DNA from: Candidatus Nanohalococcus occultus
Lineage (GTDB): Archaea; Nanohalarchaeota; Nanosalinia; Nanosalinales; Nanosalinaceae
Reading direction: 5' to 3'
Assembly: GCF_029207735.1 (NCBI RefSeq)
Contig: NZ_CP104395.1
Span: forward strand, 850,692-914,691
DNA: 64,000 nucleotides
In this document: positions 43,147 through 52,311 of the stretch, in pieces
Numbering within the stretch: the stretch's first letter is position 1
Layout of the letters: each line of letters starts with the position of its first letter
Program-made: the position numbers and the translations under genes
Notes under the pieces: model-generated
The model's input: the letters and a program-made list of their open reading frames with translations, nothing else
What the model was told of the DNA's origin: nothing
The model's database searches: none

Positions 43147-44172
43147 TCAGACCTGGTTTCTCAGCATTATATCCACACATACTCTCTGTGATGACGGTGA
43201 GCGTTCACCACAGACCGTTCTGTCTAAAACGTCGAACTCCTCTGCCAACGCCTCTATTTCTTGATCCAGAGACTCCCAGTTTCCCTCCTCTAGGAAACGG
43301 TAGTAATGAACCACAGCATTTTCAGCAGCCGAATCAACCGCCAGTGAAAGGAATTTATCAGCCATTCCGGGTAGAGGCATAATTATCCGATCGAACTTCT
43401 CACCTAACTCAGGGACTATCTCCTCTACATCGCCCTCATAGCCCTCAACTAAGCCCTCTAAACTGTTCAATTCGATGTTTTCCTCCAGATATTCAGCGGC
43501 AATCGGATTTTTCTCAACTGCAACAACTTTCTCTGGATTCGCATGTTTAGCTGCCAGTATAGCAAATGGTCCAACCCCGGCAAACATTACCAAGACCTTC
43601 TCCCCATCTTCTATCTGATCGATTACTCTTTTTCTCTCGGTTGAGAACCTTTCGGAAAAGTAGACCTTGGTTGGATCGACCTTCAGCCGGCAGCCAAACT
43701 CCTTGTGAACCGTCTCGGTTTCCTCGCCGTAAAGTTTCTCGTAGTCGCCCACTCGGAACTCTCCGCTCAAAGAATCTGTCTTCAAAAGTATTGTTTCTAC
43801 GTTCGGATTCGAGTTCAGTATTCCTTCAACGGCCTCTTCTCTGGAAAGATCAACCAGCTCGTTGATAACCGCGATATCGCCTATTATCTCGAAAGACGGC
43901 AAGTCGTATTCTTCATCATTTCTTTCCTCTAGAACCGATACATCGACATTCAGCTGGTCTTTGACAGCTGATAACGGTTCGTCGACGAAAACAAGGTCTT
44001 TTTCCACAGATTCCATGACCTGTTTTTCACTGTGTTTTTCCGAGGAGAAAACCTGGATTTCGAAGCTTTGCCTCTCCTTCTCTGCTTTATACCCGAAACC
44101 TGTTTTTTCGACCTCAAAGCCCTGCTGCTCGAAGATCTGTCTTACTCGTTCCTCGAGCTGTGTCTGTTTCAT
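43147..44172 (-). CDS. Trm5-family tRNA (guanine37-N1)-methyltransferase
   Basis: 341 aa. The C-terminal Met_10/Trm5 domain shows [25 protein letters not shown]-binding [18 protein letters not shown] (about 195-212), VVAVEKNP and [12 protein letters not shown] where Trm5/Tyw2 enzymes have N-P-P-like residues. The N-terminal 100 residues look like a separate alpha/beta domain ([25 protein letters not shown]), resembling nuclease-fold N-termini. Methylates G37 to prevent frameshifting, or is the related Tyw2-type enzyme. Confidence 0.85.
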   Translation of the reverse strand: MKQTQLEERVRQIFEQQGFEVEKTGFGYKAEKERQSFEIQVFSSEKHSEKQVMESVEKDLVFVDEPLSAVKDQLNVDVSVLEERNDEEYDLPSFEIIGDIAVINELVDLSREEAVEGILNSNPNVETILLKTDSLSGEFRVGDYEKLYGEETETVHKEFGCRLKVDPTKVYFSERFSTERKRVIDQIEDGEKVLVMFAGVGPFAILAAKHANPEKVVAVEKNPIAAEYLEENIELNSLEGLVEGYEGDVEEIVPELGEKFDRIIMPLPGMADKFLSLAVDSAAENAVVHYYRFLEEGNWESLDQEIEALAEEFDVLDRTVCGERSPSSQRVCVDIMLRNQV

Positions 44173-44200
44173 AACTCTTAGGTACCAGTTACTAGATGAA

Positions 44201-44902
44201 ATGCTTTATTTGGTTGGTCTCGGACTTGACGATGGAGAAATAACACAGAAAGGACTGAAAGCCCTGGAAAACGCTGAGAAAGCGTACGCAGAGTTTTACA
44301 CTAACACCGAGACAGTCTCAGTAGAAGAGCTGGAAGAAAAGACAGGCACAGAGATAGAAAAACTCTCAAGAGAAAAGGTCGAACAGGAAGACATCATACT
44401 AGAGTCCGCAGAGGAGAAAGACACAGCATTCCTTGTTTCAGGCGATCCTTTAACTGCTACGACCCATTACGAGATAAAACACCGTGCGGTACAGAGAGGT
44501 ATTGAGACAACCGTTGTTCATGCGCCTTCGATCTTTACAAGCATCGCGGAGACAGGTTTAAACGTTTACAAGTTCGGCCGAACCGTTACACTTCCCGAGG
44601 ATTTCGCACCAGAATCAATAACCGAGCATATCGAGAAAAACGATTCAATCGGACTACACACACTTGTTTTGCTTGATATCAACTATGACGGCTCCAAGGC
44701 CGCAGACAAACTTGTCAAGATAGATGAAAGCTTGGAAGGCAGGAGAGCAGTGCTGGTTGAGCGTGCGAACGCAGATTCTATGAACGCGAAGGTTATAGAG
44801 CTAGGAGAAGAGTTCGAAACAGGAGAAACACCTCACTGCCTGGCAATCGTTGGAAAGACAGACCACATGGAAGAGGAGTTTTTGGAGAGTCACGATGGAT
44901 AA
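44201..44902 (+). CDS. dphB: Diphthine synthase
   Basis: 233 aa from ATG 44201; frame further upstream is antisense to trm5. MLYLVGLGLDDGEITQKGLKALENAEKAYAE, LVSGDPLTATTH and HAPSIFTSIAETGLNVYKFG are the SAM-dependent tetrapyrrole-methylase fold of Dph5/DphB, which trimethylates the modified His of aEF2. Slightly shorter than the usual 255-265 aa. Coupled to the DUF357 gene by an 8-nt overlap. Confidence 0.93.
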   Translation: MLYLVGLGLDDGEITQKGLKALENAEKAYAEFYTNTETVSVEELEEKTGTEIEKLSREKVEQEDIILESAEEKDTAFLVSGDPLTATTHYEIKHRAVQRGIETTVVHAPSIFTSIAETGLNVYKFGRTVTLPEDFAPESITEHIEKNDSIGLHTLVLLDINYDGSKAADKLVKIDESLEGRRAVLVERANADSMNAKVIELGEEFETGETPHCLAIVGKTDHMEEEFLESHDG

Positions 44903-45125
44903 GACTCAGGAAAAACTCGAGGAAGAAACCGAAAAATGGCTGGAAAAGCTAAACGAACGTATAGAAAAACGCGACGAATCCGTAGAACAGATGGAAAACG
45001 TTCTAGCATACAGAGACGATACAAGCCATTTCTTGGAGGAAAACGATTACATTCGGGCCTGGGAGTCGGTTATCTACGCCTGGGGGATACTTGAGACGCT
45101 TGAAAGGTTAGGCAGATTTAACTAA
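44895..45125 (+). CDS. DUF357 family protein (76 aa)
   Basis: ATG 44895 overlaps the end of dphB. Helical protein with EKWLEKLNERIEKRDES and the conserved DYIRAWESVIYAWGILETL, the DUF357 signature. The family is archaeal and often beside diphthamide or tRNA genes; function unknown. Confidence 0.85.
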   Translation: MDKTQEKLEEETEKWLEKLNERIEKRDESVEQMENVLAYRDDTSHFLEENDYIRAWESVIYAWGILETLERLGRFN

Positions 45126-46245
45126 TATCCACATCATCAATCACGAGTCTTGTAGGAGACTGTAACCGGAGAGCGGACGTACAGGTCTCCTCTGATTCTC
45201 TTAGACCGATATTCAACTGATTACGGGCAGGCGTATCCGTCCAGCTCGGCTGCGATATCTCAAGCCTCCAAGTACCCGTTTCCGAGACGTCATCATCGTA
45301 GTCAACGATTTCCTCTTGGCTGCCCCACCAGATACCGACTTCGCCAGGGTTTATCCCTGTATTGAGCTGATAGTCGACGCTGACGGTCTTGGCGCGACCA
45401 GGCTGAACTGTAACGGTTTTTCTGATAACTGCGTCACCGCAGAAACCGGTATCGCCGGAGTCAATGAGAACAAAGCTGTTATCACGTGGCGTTGTAAACT
45501 CCAGATAATTTTCTAACTGCGATGCCGTCTCCCAGTGTGGCTCCCAGTCGCTGAACTCTCCTCCTAGCTCCGGTTTATTTTCCGGCGGCAATCCTTTAGC
45601 AACCGCCTGGAAGCTTCTTTGTAAACTCACGGTACGTCCATCCGAGGTCTGAGCTTCCGCTTTAACTGTATACTCCCCGGAAAACTGAGGAGTGACTTCT
45701 TTAGAAGCAGTACATGTATTCGGATCCGGAGTGCCTTCACAGGAAACACTGCTCCGATCCCCAGAATGAGGGGTGCTTACCGTGAAAGTTATCTTCGAAT
45801 CATCGTAGAACTTTTTCTCCTGGTTGCTTAGATCTCTTAGATCCGTTGCCTTGACACTCAGAGTGTTAGCAGTGTATAACGGAGTAGATTCTGTGAAAGC
45901 AGATGTTTCTCGTATGGCGAGTTCGCCAGGATTAGCTTTATCGTCGCCATTGTCATCAGATCTGCTTTCTCCATACCACACCTCATATGGAGTGGCAGAC
46001 AGTTGCGAAGCCTTAGACTCATAGCAGGACCCAACCTGCTCATAATTTCCTTTAATAAAACAGTTGTAAAGGACGTTGAGAGTATCAACAGACCCCTCTT
46101 TAGGATTGGAGCTGCTTATGAAGCTATTATAGATCTGATTTAGAAAAGATTCGTCTATCGTAGTCTGCTCAAAACTATCCTGAGCTACAGCCGTGGGAAC
46201 GATTAAGGCCGTCAGAACAATAGCTGAAATAACGAGCCGCTTCAT
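45118..46245 (-). CDS. Secreted beta-rich protein (375 aa)
   Basis: ATG 46245 with GAGG upstream. A signal peptide ends ALIVPTAVAQDS. The middle part is PKD/Ig-like (FTVSTPHSGDRSSVSCEG..., FSGEYTVKAEAQTSDGR); the final 150 residues resemble a jelly-roll carbohydrate-binding module. Five or more Cys. Last gene of a run of four related surface genes. Confidence 0.7.
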   Translation of the reverse strand: MKRLVISAIVLTALIVPTAVAQDSFEQTTIDESFLNQIYNSFISSSNPKEGSVDTLNVLYNCFIKGNYEQVGSCYESKASQLSATPYEVWYGESRSDDNGDDKANPGELAIRETSAFTESTPLYTANTLSVKATDLRDLSNQEKKFYDDSKITFTVSTPHSGDRSSVSCEGTPDPNTCTASKEVTPQFSGEYTVKAEAQTSDGRTVSLQRSFQAVAKGLPPENKPELGGEFSDWEPHWETASQLENYLEFTTPRDNSFVLIDSGDTGFCGDAVIRKTVTVQPGRAKTVSVDYQLNTGINPGEVGIWWGSQEEIVDYDDDVSETGTWRLEISQPSWTDTPARNQLNIGLRESEETCTSALRLQSPTRLVIDDVDIS

Positions 46246-46249
46246 AACC

Positions 46250-47440
46250 TCAATCCTCCTGACAGCCCAATTCATCATAGAAAGATGTTTCCACATCCGC
46301 ATCATCTTGTTCTGCCTCGTGATATGCGGAACAAATTGTTTCAGCATTTCTGTCCTCAGCGTCACTTTCAGAGAGATAACCTTCTGAAACTAATTCAGCA
46401 ACGCCGCCCGTTCCGGAGGCCGTATTCCAGAAGGCATCAATCTGTGCCTGCTCTCTTTCATCCGCCCAAGAGTCATAACTCCACGTCCAGCTCGAAGAGT
46501 CATCGCCGCTGTCCGGTGCGTTGAGACCTCCTTCTCCTCTGCCGTTGACTGTAACTGTTGTTGAGTCCATCATCTGGTATCTGTAGTCAGCTCTGACTGT
46601 GATCGGAAGTGTTAGCTGACCTGAGACGCTTCCAGGTGCCTTGATGTAGAAACAGTTCTGGGAGCTTGAGCGTCCGCCGATGAACTGGATCGGTGCTGAG
46701 GCCGCTGTACCGTAGTCTCCGTCTCTCTGTTCTGATACTTCGAGCGTTCCGGAGGTCTCTACGGATACATCGACTGAGTCTCCGACAATGTTTCCTGTAC
46801 CTGCGTTCTCAGCTGTCACGCAGAACCGGGAGTTCTGTACGCTGGTTGAACCGCCCGTGCTGTAGTATACTATAGGATTCCTAGTGTCTGTCTCCAGTTG
46901 GATTGGCCCTCCCGAGTTATCGAGTGAGACCGATGATTTCGATGTACCGGTTTCCTGGTACTGGCTGCGAGACATCAAGGTAACGTCTGTGACGCCTATA
47001 GTGCTGTAATCATAGGTTACGTTCGCATTCATTGTGTAAGGAATTGAAAGACCCTGGCTCAGATCCGGAGCTGAAATCGTCGGGTGAATGGATCTCCGAC
47101 CTGCCTGCTGACCCGTCTCCGGGTTTCCTGCGGCAACACGCAGGTTCTGCTGTTCGAAACCACCTTCCTTACTCCATGTACGTGATCCTTCGAACGGAAT
47201 GTTTTCAATGCTCCAGTCGACGTTTGTGGCCTCACGTTCTCCTTTGTTAACCATTACAAGATCGATCTGTACCTGGGTCTTTTCAGGTACGTCGGCCGGG
47301 AAGGCCGCGAACTCATCTATGACAAGTCCTTCTGTCTGGGAGATTTGTACATCCGATGAGCTGTTTTCAGGATCTGTACACCCGGATGCTGCTACAATTA
47401 TCATTAACGCTAGAACAATCTTGCTGTTGGTAATATTCAC
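46250..47440 (-). CDS. Surface lipoprotein (396 aa)
   Basis: Lipobox ASGC at residues 18-21. Two beta-sandwich regions, the first with a VMVNKGEREATNVDW element, then PYTMNANVTYDYS...MSRSQYQETGTSKSS, a pattern shared with the next two genes. A helical C-terminus LVSEGYLSESDAEDRNAETICSAYHE. Overlaps its upstream neighbour by 4 nt. Confidence 0.75.
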   Translation of the reverse strand: MNITNSKIVLALMIIVAASGCTDPENSSSDVQISQTEGLVIDEFAAFPADVPEKTQVQIDLVMVNKGEREATNVDWSIENIPFEGSRTWSKEGGFEQQNLRVAAGNPETGQQAGRRSIHPTISAPDLSQGLSIPYTMNANVTYDYSTIGVTDVTLMSRSQYQETGTSKSSVSLDNSGGPIQLETDTRNPIVYYSTGGSTSVQNSRFCVTAENAGTGNIVGDSVDVSVETSGTLEVSEQRDGDYGTAASAPIQFIGGRSSSQNCFYIKAPGSVSGQLTLPITVRADYRYQMMDSTTVTVNGRGEGGLNAPDSGDDSSSWTWSYDSWADEREQAQIDAFWNTASGTGGVAELVSEGYLSESDAEDRNAETICSAYHEAEQDDADVETSFYDELGCQED

Positions 47441-48273
47441 TGGCTTAAGACCTCTACATTCAAACTTGGCGCTTTCTGGTATTTATAGGATGTGGAGAAG
47501 ATCAGGTTCCGTGTTGTCGAGGTCTGAGGGTTCAGAACACAGTTGAACTGAGCGCTCCCGCTTGGTTCGACCGCTACATCCAAGGAAAGTCTTCCGTTCT
47601 GTGGCTCTCTGCCGTCACAGCTCGCGATCATTGATGTAGGCGATATTTCAAAACCGTAGTTTTCCGATACTACGTGCTGGCTGTTCGCATCTATAGAGAC
47701 CGTTACAGGAGATTCAATACCGACAGCTACAGGGCTTTCAGCTTTTATCGATGTCGAGATCTCGCCGTTCGAAAAACTGCTTGAGACCTGGCTAGTTGAT
47801 TCTATTTCACGCGCTTCCTTGGTATGTATTTTCACGGGGCGGTCTGAGTTGGAAAGCTCGGAGCGGTATCTCAACATCAAGCCAGGCGAATACGACTTCG
47901 AGTTGAAGTTCCCTAGCTCTGATTCAGGTGGCGCCCGGACCTCCCAGCTACACTCCATGACACCCGGATTCCCATTTACAGGCTCAGGTAGCTCGGCAGC
48001 GCTACACCGCTGACTCCATGAACCGTCCTGGATTTTGAGCGCCCCCGTATTTACAAGCTTGAGGTCTGTTATCTCGGCTTGGGAGTTATAATTTTCTACC
48101 ACCAGGGTTATCACCGCCTGTTGGTCGGCGTAAAGACTCTGGTCGTTTATCGAAAAATCAGCTATCTGGACCGCAGAACCTGATGAAGACGTCGGTGACG
48201 TGGAACCCGGCAAAACATCCGTACAACCGGATGCTGTAATCACCAATGCCATGAAAATTATTTTCTTATCCAC
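47437..48273 (-). CDS. Surface lipoprotein (278 aa)
   Basis: Lipobox TASGC at 13-17. CARDB-like beta domain (YADQQAVITLVVENYNSQAEITDL), then PGLMLRYRSELSNSDRPVKIHTKEAREIE and a second beta domain. Same plan as the flanking lipoproteins. Overlaps the upstream gene by 8 nt. Confidence 0.75.
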   Translation of the reverse strand: MDKKIIFMALVITASGCTDVLPGSTSPTSSSGSAVQIADFSINDQSLYADQQAVITLVVENYNSQAEITDLKLVNTGALKIQDGSWSQRCSAAELPEPVNGNPGVMECSWEVRAPPESELGNFNSKSYSPGLMLRYRSELSNSDRPVKIHTKEAREIESTSQVSSSFSNGEISTSIKAESPVAVGIESPVTVSIDANSQHVVSENYGFEISPTSMIASCDGREPQNGRLSLDVAVEPSGSAQFNCVLNPQTSTTRNLIFSTSYKYQKAPSLNVEVLSQ

Positions 48274-49294
48274 GAGGATTCACCCTTACCGTTCTTGACG
48301 GCATATCTCTAGTATAAGTGTAGTTAACAGAGGCTTGAAGCTCCGAGACAATACTGGATGACGTACCAATGCTTACATCCTCGGATAGGTCCTGAGGTAG
48401 TTCGACGTTACATCTTATCGTCCTTGAGTTCGAATCTGTTAGCCGGAAAGCTTCTAGTTCATCGATATTACATTTTGTCTCATCTGCTATGTTTGAACTC
48501 CATTTTACAGCTCTCTCGTTTGTCACGCAGAATGCTTGCTGTCGTGTGATCATAGAACTGCCGCTGCCGGATCCGCATGCTCCTTCAACAACTTCTGTCG
48601 AAGTAACAGTCTCAAAACCTTCATCTATTCCGAATTCAGGAGCCTTGATCTGTAAACTTTCTTCTTTGATGTCTATTGAGCCTTGACCGGATCTACGATT
48701 CCTCATCTGCATCAACAACGTCACTGTCTTACTTCTGCCATCTTCAGGCATTGTAAAGACCGGTGACTGTCCTGAAGGCGACATAGTGGCAACCACAAAC
48801 TTTAGAGGGCCGGAAGAGGATTCATAACCCAGATTTCTAGAAGCTGAGACATCAGAAGAACTTCTTAACTGGATTTGTCTGTAAACAGACGCAGAGTACT
48901 GGAAAGGAAGCCTGAACTCGACTTGGCATTCAGATCCTATGTTAAGTACTTCCCCGGACTGTTCAAGCTCCCAGTTCAAAACTATGTCCTCTCCTGATCC
49001 AAGACTTGTGCTGCCTGTTTTCTGGAAACTTCCCAGGTCGAAGAGGTACGGACAGTAGTTTGTAAGTATTTTCGAGCCTTTTTCTCCAATTTCTAGCTCA
49101 GCAGGAGCTTCTCCTATGTTCGATACCTTCATGTTTACGCCTACTGTTCCACCAGTGTATATTTCCCTTGCATCCGGCCTGAAGTTAAGGTAATCGACGT
49201 GTATTGCGCCGGTAGGTTCATCGGTTCCGGAGTCTATACAGCCTGAGGCAATTGCCGTCAGGGCTAGGAGACTTAAGGCTAGTATCTTCTTCAC
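48266..49294 (-). CDS. Surface lipoprotein (342 aa)
   Basis: GTG start. Lipobox IASGC at 15-19. YTGGTVGVNMKVSNIGEAPAELEI is a CARDB-type beta domain; FRLPFQYSASVYRQIQLRSSSD carries the Y-x-Y/R-S element common to the group. First of the lipoprotein operon. Its GTG faces the DUF63 ATG only 5 nt away. Confidence 0.75.
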   Translation of the reverse strand: MKKILALSLLALTAIASGCIDSGTDEPTGAIHVDYLNFRPDAREIYTGGTVGVNMKVSNIGEAPAELEIGEKGSKILTNYCPYLFDLGSFQKTGSTSLGSGEDIVLNWELEQSGEVLNIGSECQVEFRLPFQYSASVYRQIQLRSSSDVSASRNLGYESSSGPLKFVVATMSPSGQSPVFTMPEDGRSKTVTLLMQMRNRRSGQGSIDIKEESLQIKAPEFGIDEGFETVTSTEVVEGACGSGSGSSMITRQQAFCVTNERAVKWSSNIADETKCNIDELEAFRLTDSNSRTIRCNVELPQDLSEDVSIGTSSSIVSELQASVNYTYTRDMPSRTVRVNPRG

Positions 49295-49299
49295 TATGT

Positions 49300-50106
49300 A
49301 TGAGTGTTGTCTCCGCGGTTAAAAGCTTTCTAGCTCAGAAGTTCTGGAGACCTGTAGCGGACGAGTCAGTCTACTACAACCCTTTCAATACCGCGGTTTA
49401 TTCACTGGCGTTCGCAGCCGCAGCTGCCTACATAGGCAAGCCTTTACTGGAAAAACTGGATGTCGAACTCAATAGAAAGTTCTTTCTATCCATAGCACCC
49501 TATATATTTCTTGGAGGCGCAGCCAGATCGCTTAAAGACGCTAATATAGTTAATACAATACTTCTAGAGACTCCGTTCATCTATCTAATGCTTTTCGGCT
49601 TTACGACAGCAGTTTTACTCGGTTCCCTGAAAATCGAGGAGTATTCGAGTCTTAGCTACAGCAAGGTTTTCGGTTCAATCGGCCTTATCAGCCTCATCGC
49701 CGTACTAAGTGCTTACAGCTACCCAAACCCGTTGGTATTTGTCGAAACCGGTTTGATTTTCGCCCCACTGGCTTTTCTATCGATTTACGGCCCGAGAGTT
49801 TTGGGATCAGATATAGACACTTATTCTTTCGGCATACCGGTATCCGCTCATTTTTTCGATGCCTCGACCAGTTTCGTAGCTCTGTCTCGTGGTGCGGCAG
49901 AGAAACACGTCTTAGCCAACTATTTTATCGATTTAATGGGGCCGGCAGGGATGTTCGTGATGAAGGCGCTGATCGTGATACCTGCTGTCTACATTATATG
50001 TATGGACATGGAAGGCGACGAGAGACGTTACTATCTTTTCCTGATCGCAGTTCTAGGATTTGCTCTTGGAACCCGGAATATTATTTCGGCAGCCGTAGTT
50101 GGCTGA
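49300..50106 (+). CDS. DUF63 membrane protein
   Basis: 268 aa from ATG 49300 (MSVVSAVKSFLAQKFWRP), which matches the family N-terminus before VYYNPFNTAVYSLAFA. Seven or eight helices; PVSAHFFDASTSFVAL carries the conserved HxxDAST of DUF63. Archaea-specific integral membrane family of unknown function. Confidence 0.85.
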   Translation: MSVVSAVKSFLAQKFWRPVADESVYYNPFNTAVYSLAFAAAAAYIGKPLLEKLDVELNRKFFLSIAPYIFLGGAARSLKDANIVNTILLETPFIYLMLFGFTTAVLLGSLKIEEYSSLSYSKVFGSIGLISLIAVLSAYSYPNPLVFVETGLIFAPLAFLSIYGPRVLGSDIDTYSFGIPVSAHFFDASTSFVALSRGAAEKHVLANYFIDLMGPAGMFVMKALIVIPAVYIICMDMEGDERRYYLFLIAVLGFALGTRNIISAAVVG

Positions 50107-50132
50107 TAAGCCCTTGGATCGAATTATAGAGC

Positions 50133-52307
50133 TTACAAACCCCCATTAACTTCGGAAGGATCGATAATACCGGAACAGGAATTGTAAATCGACTCGCCGA
50201 CGTACCTGCCCGGGTCAGCTCCCTCCTCACATTTTTGCCCGGAGATATGTAAGATAAGATCGGTTTCACCGTCCTCTTCGGCGCTTATTATAGAGTACTG
50301 CTCCCAGTTACCTTGCTCTATGTCTCCGTCCATATCCGGATCAAGCCGCCGCCATTTTGACTCGCTGAAACCTGTAGCGTTTCTCATACCGAAGTTACTG
50401 AGCGATACCGCCACATCACCTTCCTCTACAACTCCCCGTGTGATCGAACCCATAGTCGGATCCTGCCAGTCCTCTCCGGAAACAATCGTACAGCCTCCGT
50501 AAGAATCAACTCCCGTACAAGTAGTCTTGTAACTGTAATCCGGATTACTATCATTGAAATCAACAGTCACCAGCCGAGGGCATTCCATCTGACTACACGC
50601 ACCTTGCGCATTCACGTTAAAGTTATCTAACGGCTCTTTTTCTGATACCGTGTAGTTAGCGCGGACTCTGTACGCCAAAGTCTCTCCTGTGCGGCTTATC
50701 TGATCCAAACTATCCTCATCCAGTAGCATACGGCATCCTAGAAGTGGAGGAGTATTGCTTTCAGAGTACCAGTAATCAATGTTTCCAATCTCCGGCTGGT
50801 AGACGACTCTGTTCTCAACTTCTTCCTTTAACGTCATCCTATCACCTGGCTCAAGATTATTGAAAGAACAGGAACTTGAGACACCGCGCGTATAACGAGA
50901 GTTGATGACCTCAACCCCTTTAATACGGTATCTGATGCCCGAATCATCAGTCTCCGTGAAAACATCCATTCCAAACGGCACAGGACTGCGACCACCGCTT
51001 TCTGTAAATGTTACAGGCGATTTAACGTTTACTGCTGCGCTTACAGGAGTGTCTGGAGCTTTAGATGGTTGAACTTCCTGCTTTATGTTTTCCTCAAGCA
51101 TGTAATCTCTTGACATCGCATTAAACGTAACACGGCCTCCAGAATAGTAATCATACCTTAAACGAAGCATTATTCTACGATTTTCACCTAGAGCTGGCTG
51201 AAGCATCTCACAAGACTTGTAAGTAAGCGCAGAATTGTTTTTATACCTCAATCCATACTCCTCATGGTCTTTTACAGCTGTTTCCTCGATGAAATCCTCG
51301 TTAAGATCCATGAAACCTGATCCGGCGGTCGTTCCTTTCCTGATATCATCGCTCCTGCCATCGCCATCGACATCCGAGTTACCGAGATGTAACCAGCCGG
51401 TATCACAGTACGGGTTATCTACCCCGCGATCTCCGTCGATAACCTTGATACGGTATATGACGTCCTGAGCATCGATACCTTTACCGCCCTCCATATCGTT
51501 AGAGACCGTAAAACCGACAGGGATCGAGCTATCACGCGCCCTATACGACACATCTATGGAATCACCGTTGCCAACCCGGAAATTCTCAATCTCCAAGCCG
51601 TAACTCTGCCCTACTTCCTGTGCGCCCGGTCGCTGATCGGCCTGCCGCTGACGCATACAGCCTGGACCCTCTATGAAACACATCAACGACTCAATCGGAC
51701 CACGGACCTCATTAGAAACCTCCTGAACAGTATCAGACTCCCCTGCCAAACGGTCGTCGGCCTGATCCAGACCAAACCCTGCGTAAGCCGTTAACGGATT
51801 ATCCGTTACCAGACCTGCCGCCGAGGCAACTGTCGGAACAACCGCCAAAAGCACACCTATAACTACAACAGCAGTTACCCCACGGACAAGCCATTTCAAA
51901 GCCGGAGAACCATCCTCGCTCCTTAAATTATCGAAACCTACGTTATTAGCCGTATCTGAGCTTTTAGAGCTTGTAGGATCCATAAGATTCTTATCAAGCG
52001 TAGGATTATTATCGCGAATTTCTGCGCTTTCAAATACATCTATAAAACCTCCAGAAAGCAACCTGACGACGTTCCGGTCAACAGCATTCGGTAAAAGAAG
52101 AAATATTATTTGAATCATATTCAATCTCCCTATATCTAGCGGTTTAGCGCCCGTGGCTTTCATGAAATTCACTAAGAACTGCGGCACAATATCGAGACCT
52201 TTCAGTTCCATGATGCCTAATAAGAACCCTGCTGTTTCCTGATCAAAAAACGGGATAGGAATACACCAGAAAAGATCGCCCAGCCGGTCTTTAATCCAAC
52301 TTGAAAT
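50133..52307 (-). CDS. Large membrane-anchored surface protein, apparent ATT start (724 aa; 692 aa from ATG 52211)
   Basis: A conventional ATG at 52211 lacks a Shine-Dalgarno, while the frame stays open and protein-like upstream (WIKDRLGDLFWCIPIPFF...) to an ATT at 52307 placed 4 nt after GGAGTGA. Cytoplasmic N-terminal region of about 130 aa, one helix (WLVRGVTAVVVIGVLLAVVP), then a 570-aa exterior part. It includes MLRLRYDYYSGGRVTFNAMSRDYMLEE, matching the lipoprotein group, and many Cys. First residues remain uncertain. Confidence 0.7.
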   Translation of the reverse strand: MSSWIKDRLGDLFWCIPIPFFDQETAGFLLGIMELKGLDIVPQFLVNFMKATGAKPLDIGRLNMIQIIFLLLPNAVDRNVVRLLSGGFIDVFESAEIRDNNPTLDKNLMDPTSSKSSDTANNVGFDNLRSEDGSPALKWLVRGVTAVVVIGVLLAVVPTVASAAGLVTDNPLTAYAGFGLDQADDRLAGESDTVQEVSNEVRGPIESLMCFIEGPGCMRQRQADQRPGAQEVGQSYGLEIENFRVGNGDSIDVSYRARDSSIPVGFTVSNDMEGGKGIDAQDVIYRIKVIDGDRGVDNPYCDTGWLHLGNSDVDGDGRSDDIRKGTTAGSGFMDLNEDFIEETAVKDHEEYGLRYKNNSALTYKSCEMLQPALGENRRIMLRLRYDYYSGGRVTFNAMSRDYMLEENIKQEVQPSKAPDTPVSAAVNVKSPVTFTESGGRSPVPFGMDVFTETDDSGIRYRIKGVEVINSRYTRGVSSSCSFNNLEPGDRMTLKEEVENRVVYQPEIGNIDYWYSESNTPPLLGCRMLLDEDSLDQISRTGETLAYRVRANYTVSEKEPLDNFNVNAQGACSQMECPRLVTVDFNDSNPDYSYKTTCTGVDSYGGCTIVSGEDWQDPTMGSITRGVVEEGDVAVSLSNFGMRNATGFSESKWRRLDPDMDGDIEQGNWEQYSIISAEEDGETDLILHISGQKCEEGADPGRYVGESIYNSCSGIIDPSEVNGGL

Positions 52308-52311
52308 AGTA

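Noticed and set aside
43862-44200. 113-residue N-terminal extension of diphthine synthase
   Set aside because: It is antisense to trm5. The family N-terminus MLYLVGLGL begins at 44201.
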